Translations under genes and position numbers: made by a program
Shown: positions 1-11,489 of the stretch, one piece after another
How positions within the stretch are numbered: the first letter of the stretch is position 1
How the letters are laid out: the number at the start of each line of letters is the position of its first letter
From: Allomyces macrogynus ATCC 38327
Taxonomy: Eukaryota > Blastocladiomycota > Blastocladiomycetes > Blastocladiales > Blastocladiaceae
Assembly (NCBI GenBank): GCA_000151295.1
Contig: GG745340.1
Location: 632,906 to 696,905 of the forward strand
Length of the DNA: 64,000 nt
Direction: 5' to 3'
The notes under the pieces: generated by a model
The model's input: the letters and a program-made list of their open reading frames with translations, nothing else
Databases searched by the model: none
Told to the model about the DNA's origin: nothing

Positions 1-70
1 AACAATAGTGCCGTTGGAAAGCACGAGCTAACGGTCGCAGGAACAACGATCAGAATGGAGGCCGGTGGCC

Positions 71-550
71 TTACTCGACCATCGATTCGCCTCGTACGTG
101 AAAGCACGACTTGTTGTACCAGGTAATGTCGAGCGGCCGGTGGAGAGCGAGCAGATTCTCGACCTCGGTCAACTTGCCGACTATAGTCCCAGGGAAAAGG
201 CCCCCATACTGGCTGTTTTCGGCACCCGGCCCGGGCGTGCCCACACCTCGCGAGCGACAGTAGGCTTCCCACTCAGCTTGGAAGGGCTGCGTCTTGATCT
301 CAGGTGCAATCGAGTACGATACAATAGTTGCTGACGAGGAAGAGCTGGTCGACCCGGAGGACACTTGGCGAGTCGCAGCAGAGGCAGGCGATGGTCGCGA
401 GCATCCGTGAATTGCCGTCCAGACATGAATTTGGGCGGGCAGGAACATTATGCTGGCAGCTGGAGATGTTGGTTGAGTATTCCTTGGATTGCAGTCAGTG
501 ATCACCAAACCGGCACGATGGACAGACGAAATGACCAACGGCAGGTCCAC
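71..550 (-). CDS. possible partial protein-coding exon at window edge, unknown
   Basis: An open frame on the minus strand whose second half (compositionally ordinary, with Trp, Tyr and Cys) looks more like coding sequence than a random ORF. It follows a Ser/Thr-rich stretch. Near its 3' limit the sequence reads GTCGA then GTAAGG, a good splice donor, so the exon may continue into a gene lying left of the window. No family was recognised and no convincing ATG start was found; the frame's nominal start is a GTG. It could be a chance ORF. Confidence 0.3.
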   Translation of the reverse strand: MDLPLVISSVHRAGLVITDCNPRNTQPTSPAASIMFLPAQIHVWTAIHGCSRPSPASAATRQVSSGSTSSSSSATIVSYSIAPEIKTQPFQAEWEAYCRSRGVGTPGPGAENSQYGGLFPGTIVGKLTEVENLLALHRPLDITWYNKSCFHVRGESMVE

Positions 551-686
551 GTCAGACTTGCGTCAACGATGCTCACTGTCATGTGGAAATGACCAGTCCA
601 TCCACCGCAGGCAGCAAGGACATATCCCTTCATCCAGTCTACATCTGAATCTGAGCCTCCTCGCTTCGTCGACGACACGACGTTGA

Positions 687-2581
<1,895 letters not shown>

Positions 2582-2661
2582 CCGTTCGTGTAATAATATG
2601 GCCTATAGTATTCGCTACCCCTTTGCGCCCACACTCCACCGAATCTCCATCCTCCACCTTC

Positions 2662-3292
2662 TCACCCGCAACGCGCGCGATCCAGACTCTCGCGCCACCG
2701 CTCCATGACGCGCGAGCAGTCGAACTGCGGCTTGCCGAGGTTCTTGTTGACGTCGTTGTGCAGGCGGCACATCCACTGCGAAATAGCGTCACGCGACTCG
2801 ACTTTGGGCGGGTCGTGGGCGACGTAGGTGCGCAAATGCGACGCGCATGGCGCGCACGGGTAGAGCCGGCCCAGCGAACTGACGAGCGAGGTCATGGCCG
2901 TCCGGTCCGCGTCGGTCGGGATCTCTGGGTAGTACGCGGCGGCCGTGTGTAGGAACGTCCACGTGTGCTGGCCAAGTTCAATCGAGTCTGCGTGACCAAA
3001 ATGTGATGAGTGAGATGGATGGTCGAGCGCGATTGACGGTTGGGATGCAGCACGAACCAGGTGGGCACGGCGTTTCGGGCTCGTAGTCATCCCATACGGG
3101 CGGAAGGGACGGCGTCGAGCTCGTCGCAGTCGAATTGGAAGTGATCGGGTTCGAATTCGTTGCAGTCGAGTGCGTCGCGTTGCCGCTGTCGGAACCGGAA
3201 TGCGAGCTGTCGGCCTTCTTCTCAGCCTTGGTCCACGTCTTGAAATCGGTGCACACGCGGCACGGCTTGCCGTCTGGGCCCAGGACCACCAT
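2662..3292 (-). CDS. ERV1: FAD-linked sulfhydryl oxidase Erv1/ALR
   Basis: Predicted complement join 3058-3292, 2662-2987 (186 aa). Erv1 sits in the mitochondrial intermembrane space and reoxidises Mia40 in disulfide-relay import, passing electrons to cytochrome c. The N-terminal exon carries KPCRVCTDFKTW, matching the shuttle-cysteine region of human ALR. A low-complexity Ser/Thr/Asn linker follows. The catalytic domain reads CPPDSIELGQHTW, then the active-site CxxC in YPCAPC, the FAD-contacting WMCRLHNDVN, and KPQFDC. The start is the ATG at 3290-3292, directly before the PDGKPCRVC block. An upstream in-frame extension exists but looks like 5' UTR. It is convergent with Dus2. Confidence 0.92.
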
Positions 3293-3824
3293 GTCGGGAA
3301 CGAATTTGAAGCGAATTGATCGGTTGGAGTGGCGGCGCTGGTTGTTGAGAGTTGCGCGGCAATTGCAGGCAGTCGTGACGTCCGCGCGTGCGCAATATGT
3401 TGTGAAAGAGTTGCTGCACCTGAGAAAGGTTGTTGTGGAGAAGAGAGCGAGGGCGAGCGGAGAACAGGATGGAGAGCAGAAATGATTTGGTGCTGATGGA
3501 GCGTGTTTGGTTTGCTGACCAACGTCGAATGCAACATAATCTCCTCCACACTTCAACAACTTCGAGCACTCGGCCGCGGCCGCGGTCCACGATCACGACC
3601 TAACCGTCTTCAAGACCGTGCCATAACTGCACGCAACTGATTGCCCGGAAGCCGGGCAGCACGCGGCAAGAACAAGCGCAACCGTGATTGCCCGTCAGAG
3701 CGCTTCACGACGATCCAACGGTTGCGAGGACCACGACCATTTCGCGGCTATTTCCAATCGGCAGCTGCAGTTCAACCCCATTCCCGAACGACGCTCCGTA
3801 ACCAGCGAGGGACTCTCCACCACG

Positions 3825-4321
3825 ATGCAACCGGTTCGCGTCGGCAAGGACCAGATTCTCGCGCTGTACCGGCGAATCCTGCGCACGCACCGCGCGTTCC
3901 CGCCCGAGTTGCGCTACATGGGCGACCAGTACGCGCGGGACGAGGTAAATTGCTGGAAATGTCGCAGCTTTGCTGCGAGCACATTTCTGACCACGATCGC
4001 TGCATGCAATAGTTCCGCCGGCACCAGCATGTCGACAATGCCGTGTTCATTTCGCAGTTTTACGAGCAGTGGCGGTTCTACGCTGACGAAATGGAGCGCC
4101 AGCACAAATCCGGCGCGGTTCAGGGACGCCCGTTGGACCCGGCAGTTTTGGATCAGGTATTTTCGTGCGATGACTTCGTAGTTGTGTGAGAAAGGTGCCC
4201 GTCCAGCGGATACTGAGACTGACCGCGACGTCGACCACTTTGTTTTTGGTAGATGAACGACCAGCAAATTGGCCAGCTGTGGGAGTTGAGAAAGGAGGCA
4301 AAGAAGCCCAAGGAAATTTAG
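3825..4321 (+). CDS. SDHAF3: succinate dehydrogenase assembly factor 3 (Acn9/Sdh7, LYR family)
   Basis: Predicted join 3825-3944, 4013-4156, 4253-4321 (110 aa). Acn9/SDHAF3 is a small mitochondrial-matrix LYR protein that protects the Fe-S subunit Sdh2 during complex II assembly. The LYR motif is clear in ILALYRRILRTHR, followed by FPPELRYMGDQYARDEFRRH, which matches the family consensus closely. The rest gives FISQFYEQWRFYADEM and a short C-terminal helix. Length fits the family. Its two donors (GTAAAT, GTATTT) differ from the C-at-+4 donor that dominates elsewhere in this window. No long cleavable presequence is seen. Confidence 0.9.
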
Positions 4322-4706
4322 ATCAGAACGGTATTCGACTCTGGCGTGTAAATACATTGTCTTTCTATGTGTGGTTAATTTTCTGGCTGGAAAAGTGAGA
4401 AAAGCGCGCGCCCCCGTCACAGCCATCGCATGGCAGTGACGCGAGCCGTCATCACGGTCATGGCGCGTCGCGGGTCGCGATCAGCCTGTTCCACCACAAC
4501 CACCGACGACCACGACCACCATCGTCAAGTAGCTCCCAACCGCCCGCAACGACGAGCAACTTGGACCAGCGACGCCCGACCTTCCATCAACACGCTGAAC
4601 CGGCCCACCAACGTTCAACTCACAATTTCGCGCTCCAGCTGACCCCAAGGCGCCAATTGTTTTTGGACCCCGCACCAGCACCAACACCTACCCCGTCATC
4701 AACACC

Positions 4707-5404
4707 ATGGAGTCTCTGTTTGGCATTGTCGGCAAGGACTTTGTCGCTGTCGCGTCCGACATGTCGGCGATCCGGTCGATTGTCGTGATGAAAGAGCAGG
4801 AGGACCGCACGCGCAACCTGAACAAGCACAATGTGCTGCTCTACACGGGCGAGCCGGGCGACTCGGTGCAGTTTGCCGAGTACATTCAAAAGAACATTCA
4901 GCTCTACGGGATTCGTCACGACGTTGAGCTCTCGACCGCCGGGTGCGCGAGTTTCACGCGCCGCGCGCTCGCCGACAGTCTGCGGAGTCGGGTACGTGAC
5001 GACGCGATTCTGTTTCCCCATTGACGTCGCGCGAACGCACGCACGAACGCGAACACACGCGAACAAGCTTGCTGACGACGCGACTTGCGATGGTGTAGGG
5101 CGCCTACTCGACCAACCTCCTGATTGCCGGGTGGGACCCGAAAGACGGCCCGCGGCTTTACTGGATCGATTACATTTCGTCGTCGCTGCAAGTGCCGTTT
5201 GCGTGCCAGGGCTACGGATCCTACTTTTGCTACTCGACCATGGACCGCTACTACCGCCCGGACCTGTCCAAGGACGAGGCCGTCGCGCTCATCAAGAAGT
5301 GCATCTCGGAACTCAAGACGCGGTTTGTCGCCAACTTGCCCAACTGGCAAATCAAGATCATCGACAAGGACGGCATCACGCAGACCGTGATCAAAGCCGA
5401 GTAG
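4707..5404 (+). CDS. PSMB2: 20S proteasome subunit beta type-4 (PSMB2/Pre1 ortholog)
   Basis: Predicted join 4707-4991, 5099-5404 (196 aa). This is a non-catalytic beta-ring subunit of the 20S proteasome: the protein starts MESLFGIVG with no cleavable propeptide and no Thr1 nucleophile, as expected for beta-4. Diagnostic stretches are GEPGDSVQFAEYIQKNIQLY, FTRRALADSLRSR, the exon-2 opening GAYSTNLLIAGWDP, and IIDKDGI near the end. The donor is GTACGT and the acceptor GTGTAG, joined in phase 0. Length is close to human PSMB2 (201 aa). Confidence 0.95.
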
Positions 5405-6155
5405 GCCGCCGCAGTGAGGATCGTCACGGTGTCGCGTGGCTGGCGCACCGCGCCGCGCGTCGCGTGTCGCGTCGTGTCGCGTCGTGTCGCGCGTGCGTCT
5501 GCCAATGGAGCGGTGAGAAGGCGGGGTGGCAAGTAGCTCGCCGCGCGCAACCCTCGTCGATTACATACATATTTTGCCTGCTTATTTCTGGCGATGGACT
5601 GGACGGTGGAAGCGCGCCAGCGCCATCGGTAGGATTGTGAGCGCAGAGGCAGGGACAAGAAACGAACTGAATCCGCTGCATGCCTCTTTCAAGGCCGAAA
5701 CAACGGGTCAAGAATGTATCTTGTCGCTCTACCTGCCTTCGTGCTTTTCCAGGGTTATGCCTCACTCACGAAATGCAACCAAGACAGCCAGGCCATTTTG
5801 ATTTAGAGAGCTCAATCTGCGAGAGCATTTCGGAGCATGTCCGTCGTTGCTCGCCGTGAGTCGTGAGAGATTTCGAGCCAGATCTGACTGTCTTTGTGCT
5901 GCGAAAGAGAAAAACCGATTGCACCAAACCGGTGCAGCATCCATTCGGCATTCTTAATCAATTGCAATCTGGAGCAAGCGCTCCACCGAGCTTCCAGCAG
6001 GACAAAGGCGCATGGGCAGGACCGCGGCCGATTTGTCGCAACCATCGAAAAGCGGCAGAAGAAAGGACCAGGACAAGCAGGAGAAGTGCACAAGAAACGG
6101 CCCGTGTATTTGCGCTTCACTAGGCCACCACACCATCAACGAGAGCAAAAGCCGT
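5405..6155. other. convergent intergenic region with short GTGTCGCG tandem repeat
   Basis: About 750 bases between the proteasome gene and the eS30 gene, holding both 3' flanks. Near 5459-5494 there is a short perfect tandem repeat of a 10-base unit (TCGCGTCGTG phase). Open frames here overlap in several frames and lack recognisable domains; I see no gene. Confidence 0.5.
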
Positions 6156-7014
<859 letters not shown>

Positions 7015-7399
7015 GGTGAATGACAGAGGTTCGTGAGAGAAGGGACCGGCTAACTCGCACGCACCCACACTGAAGCGACAAAGCACGTGCAAGTGATGTG
7101 GTCTTGCCCTAACCTAACCGCCTCCTTTTCCTTGGCCTACAGAAGGTCCGTCTGTGTTCGATGCTCCCACGACACGCCGTTCTGCTCCTCACCTGAACCA
7201 AAAGTGATCCTCAGGTTTACCAGAGTTTTCGGATGTGATTCGGCAGAGTGTGGCCGTGATGACCGGACCCGGGCGGGATCTCAACGTCACGAGTAGTGAA
7301 GCAGTCCATAATGAGCAAAAAATCTACGCTTTGTTATACAGGTCTCCTCCTGCTATCGAGACCCCACCCACTCTCGCAATCTTCTCCACCCCTTTCCGC

Positions 7400-8809
7400 T
7401 CAACCGCGGAAGTAGTTGTGTGGGACAAACGGCATCTTGGTCACGGTCGCCTTCTGCGTCTTGCCGCGCACAACGACATTGACCTCGGACCCAGCCTTGG
7501 TGAACCCCTTGGCAACGTAGCCCATGGCCACGTTCTTCTTGAGCACGGGCGAAGGGCAGCCTGACGTGATCTGGCCAATCTCTTGACCCTCCGCGTTGAC
7601 AATCTTGGCACCCTCTCGCGCGGGTGCGCCCTGGACAACAAGTCCGACACGACGCTTGGTGATCGGGCCGCCAATCTGCGACAAGATCGACTCGGCGCCG
7701 AGGAAACCACCCTCAGCACGACGGCGCTTGCCTATTCGCGAAAGCGATCCGGTCAGAAAGTGGGAACACGGTAGACAAACGACCCAGGGGGCGGAGGAGT
7801 TCGTACCAATCGTCCACAGCAGAGTGGCCTCAACGGGGCTCACCGACTCGTCCATGTCGTGGCCGTACAGGCACAGACCGGCCTCGAGGCGCAGCGAGTC
7901 GCGCGCGCCGAGACCCGCCATGGCCACCGCCGGGTCCTGGAGCAACCACTCGGCGAGCGCCGCGGCACTGCCGTGTGGGACCGAAATCTCGACACCGTCC
8001 TCGCCCGTGTACCCGCAGCGCGTGACGTGCACGGGCACGTCGCGAATCTTGAGGGCCGTGCCAGCCATGAATGGCAGCGACGCGAGCGACGTGCCAGCGA
8101 GCTTCTCGAGCGCGGCAATCGCCTTGGGCCCCTGCAGCGCGAGCAGCGAGTGGTCCTCGATCACGTCGACGTTCACATCCTTACCCTTGGCGCGGAACTG
8201 CTCGAGTTGCGCGCGAATGTGCGCCAGGTCCTTGTCGGCGCACCCGGCGTTCGAGACCACGTACAGTTCGCTCGGGTTGGTCGCGAGCCGCTGAATGACC
8301 GTGTCGTCGATGATCCCGCCCTGCGCGTTGGTGAAGAGCGACAGCGTGGCCGCGCCAGGGGCCAGCGCCTGGATATCGCCCACGACGAGCGACTCGATAA
8401 ACTCGATCGCGTCCTTGCCCGTCCACCGCGTCTGCAGCATGTGCGACACGTCAAAGATCGACGCGGCCTCACGGCAGTGCATGTGCGCCTGCACGTGCGA
8501 CTTGTCGGCGTACTGCAACGGCATGTCCCACCCGGCAAACGGCACCATCTTGGCGCCCTGCGCAACGTGGAAGTCGTAGAGCGCTGTGCGCTTGGCCGGG
8601 GCGGCAGCGGCAGCGTCCTATGGTTCGGGATCAAAAGGCCGAGAGCACGCGGTCCAGGTCAGTCCCGTCTCGAAACCGACCAGAGCGCGCAATTGACGGC
8701 TTGGTCCGCTCGACAACGCGACGGCAACGATTGATGACGTGATACTGACCGTGGCGAGGGCGCGCGCCGACAAGCGCTTGACGACGGTGAGCGAGGCGTT
8801 GCGGAGCAT
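7400..8809 (-). CDS. GCVT: aminomethyltransferase, glycine cleavage system T protein (mitochondrial)
   Basis: Predicted complement join 8750-8809, 7807-8617, 7400-7731 (400 aa). T protein transfers the methylene of the H-protein aminomethyl arm to tetrahydrofolate. Exon 1 encodes a 20-residue basic, Arg/Ser/Ala-rich start (MLRNASLTVVKRLSARALAT), a mitochondrial presequence. The body gives ALYDFHVAQGAKMVPFAGWDMPLQY, FDVSHM, TLSLFTNAQGGIIDD, CGYTGEDGVEI, LGARDSLRLEAGLCLYGHDM and the C-terminal barrel ending in HNYFRG. Intron 2 is open in frame; removing it restores TLLWTIGKRRRAEGGFLG. Length and order match GCVT (yeast Gcv1). Confidence 0.95.
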
Positions 8810-9349
8810 CTTGCAGCAAGTTGTCGACGCCGTTCAAGGGGGTACTGAAAGACTTGAGCAACGGTATTGCGAGAGGAGAGCTGCAACCGCAAAAAGACGA
8901 TTGATCAGGTTGGGATCGGTTGCGCTGGCCAGCTCGAGGTGAACGAGGTTGGGCGAGGTGGGCCGCGCGGGCCGCTTGTCCCCGCCCAACAAATGATTGC
9001 TTTCTTTTGGCCGAAGAGCAAAAATGCTCGCGTGGCAGCGCACAATCCCCCGGCACGGCCCGATGACCAACAACGACATGGACATCAAGCACGCTGGTGG
9101 TGGTTGGTGAAACTTTTTGTCATTTCCTATGGGCTAAAATATCATGTGGAGCAACAGCGGCCGCGTCCGACCCCAAAATGGCAAAAGAACGAAACGGAAA
9201 CGTCAGGCCAAAAATCTACAAAACCAACCACGATCACGCGAGCAAGGCGACAACGGCGCGACTCCACCCCTTGGAAGCTGAAGCTGGAGAGCGGGAGGCG
9301 ATGCCGGCCGCGCTGTCCCGCGTGTCGAGGTTCAACGACCACAGCAGGT
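8810..9349. other. intergenic: GcvT upstream region and Srp40 3' flank
   Basis: About 540 bases between two minus-strand genes. It must contain the GcvT promoter (right after 8809) and the Srp40 3' end. No TATA box of the kind seen elsewhere in this window was spotted, and no gene is evident; the open frames crossing it are compositional. Confidence 0.4.
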
Positions 9350-10893
9350 TTAGTCGCTCTCGTCAAACTTGATCGAGTTGACGGTCGTGTCAATGGCCCC
9401 CCCGCGGTAGCTGCCGCGCTTCTTCTTGTTCTTCTCGTGGCGGAACCCCTTGCCGCGCGTGACAATCAGGTCGCGGTGTGCCTTTTCGCCATACGACCCA
9501 TAGCCCTGGAACGAGTTGTCCTTGAGCCGCTCGTCGAGAAACTCCACCTCGTCCGGGTTCACGCGCCGAAACGGCTCCGTCTTGCGGCGCTTGTCGCCGG
9601 GCTGCGACGAAGGTGCCGGCGACGACGACGGCTCGGCATCCGACTCGCGCGCACGCTTCTTGCTGGCGGCAGCGGCGGGCTTGTCGTCGTCCGAGTCGCT
9701 CGAGCTGCTCGAGTCCGACGAGGACGAGCTGTCCGAGCCCGACGAGGACGAAGATGAGGACGAGCCACTGTCCGACGAGGACGACGCGGCCTTGGCCGCC
9801 TTCTCTTCCGAATCGCTCTCGGAATCGCTGCTCGAGCCCGAGGACGACGACGAATCGCTCGTTGACGACGAGCTGGCGTCAGCCTTCTTCGGCGACGCAG
9901 CCTTCTTGGGCGACGCGGGCTTCTTCGGCGACGCCGGCTTGGGTGCAGGCGGCTCGTCCTCGGACGAGCTGTCAGACGAGGAAGACGACGACGAGCTGTC
10001 CGACGACGACGACGACGAGCTGCTCGAGTCAGAACCCGACGTGGCCCNNNNNNNNNNNNNNNNNNNNNNNNNNNNNNNNNNNNNNNNNNNNNNNNNNNNN
10101 NNNNNNNNNNNNNNNNNNNNNNNNNNNNNNNNNNNNNNNNNNNNNNNCCTTTCACGGGACTCTTCGGCTTCTCCTTCTCATCGCTGCTACTGTCCCGACG
10201 AGCTGCCGCTCGACGAGGACGACGACGAGCTGCTCGAGTCCGACTTGGCCGCGGCCGCGGCCTTGACGGGGCTCGTCGGCTTCGCCTCTTCCTCGTCGCT
10301 GCTGCTGTCACCCGACGAGCTGCTCGAGCTGTCGCTCGATGAGGACGACGAGGACGACGAATCGGCCTTGGAGGCGGGCGCCGCCTCCTTCTTCACCTCC
10401 TTCTTCACCTCCTCATCGTCCGAATCCGAATCGTCCGACGACGACGAGGAGGACGACGACGACTCGGTGTCCGACTCGCTGCCGCTCGACGACGCGTCGT
10501 TGGAAGCCTCCTTCATCTCCACATCGCTGTCCTTCTTGGCCGGCTCGTCATCACTGGACGACGAAGACGACGAAGACGACGAACTCGAGGACGAACTCGA
10601 GGACGAACTCGAGGACGACGACGAGCTCGACGAGCTCGACGAATCCGAGGAAGAAACGGCGGCCGCGGGGCTAGGGGATCGCCGAGTGTCAGCGCCGCTG
10701 CGTGCGGGAAATCGACAGCGTTGGCGTTGTTGAAGTGCACGAACCTGATGTCGAGCTCGGCGAGGCGCGCATACTTCTTGGTCACGGCAGCGACTGCGGC
10801 CTTGTCGAGACCGAGGAGGTCAGCGGCCTTGGCGTGGCCCTGCTCGACCAGGTATGCGTGGACGAGCGCCAACAGAACGTCGTTGTGGGCCAT
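9350..10893 (-). CDS. SRP40: nucleolar phosphoprotein Srp40/Nopp140 (NOLC1 type), interrupted by a gap
   Basis: Exon 1 is 10745-10893 and exon 2 runs from 10670 to the stop at 9350, across 100 Ns. Srp40/Nopp140 chaperones snoRNPs and RNA polymerase I factors between nucleolus and Cajal bodies. The N-terminus is LisH-like (LVHAYLVEQGHAKAADLLGLD). It is followed by many acidic Ser clusters separated by basic, Pro-rich linkers such as KPTSPVKAA and PKPASPKKPASP. The C-terminus is the conserved SRP40 domain: PFRRVNPDEVEFLD, DNSFQGYGSYGEKAH, GKGFRHEKNKKKRGSYRGG, NSIKFD. Ser clusters are presumed CK2 targets, as in the family. A one-base frame break sits at 10194-10196 beside the gap. The real length is unknown because the gap size is unknown. 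Confidence 0.88.
10048..10147. other. assembly gap (100 N) inside Srp40
   Basis: A run of exactly 100 N, the usual placeholder for a gap of unknown size, within the highly repetitive Ser/Asp/Glu-coding part of Srp40. The repeat content explains why assembly failed here. Confidence 0.99.
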
Positions 10894-11489
10894 GGTAAGG
10901 GTCGGTCAGGTTGAGTCGGTATTGCAGCTCAGTTCAGCCGCGTGCGTGTCGCAAAGTGTTGAGGCTCGGTCCAAGTCGCGCTCGTGCCCCAATCAGCTGC
11001 CGTCGCGGTCGCGAGTTCTGGGCCGAAATGGAAGTGGGAAGCCAAGGGGATCACGGTGCGACTTCAGTCACGCCCTGCCACATGACCTGCTGCCATGGGT
11101 CGCGGCCTTGACATGTGACCGCGTCGCGCCATTCCTTTCGGCGGCTCTGCCGCACCTCCCCACGCTCCGCTCGCCAGCTTCTCCTCGACATCGCGTCGCG
11201 CCCGCTCGCGACCCCCACTACCACTACCACAGCATCATCCCACTCTGATCTCTTGTCCGCACTGGCCGCACTGGCCACTTTGACCCGCTCCGCCCCTGCC
11301 CGTGTCCTCTGACGTCAAATTTTGCGCCCGCGACGCGCTGCCGCTCAACTCGTGTGGTCGTGTCGCCCTGATCAACCACTTGCTCTTGGCTCGACGCCAA
11401 GCATTCTGTCACTGGCTCGGCGCCAACCGATATCCACCCTCTTCTTGTTCCGCCCCCGCTCGCCCTCGCCCGGAGTTCCCGTCGCCAAG
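10894..11489. promoter_or_regulatory. divergent promoter region, Srp40 / GT-EEP fusion
   Basis: About 600 bases between two divergently transcribed genes, so both promoters should lie here. The half nearer the plus-strand gene is rich in C/T tracts (CTCGCC, TCTTGTTCC) like a 5' UTR. No TATA box or other named element was identified. Confidence 0.4.

Noticed and set aside
7108..7122. CCCTAACCTAACC, resembling a telomeric repeat
   Set aside because: Only about two imperfect copies; a similar CTAACCGTAACCTAAC lies near 55387. Too short for an interstitial telomere.
9516..10733. A 405-codon plus-strand frame very rich in Asp, Glu, Ser and Leu
   Set aside because: It is the antisense of the Srp40 Ser-cluster repeats (TCG/AGC/GAC triplets read backwards); the minus strand has the conserved Srp40 C-terminal domain and LisH start.
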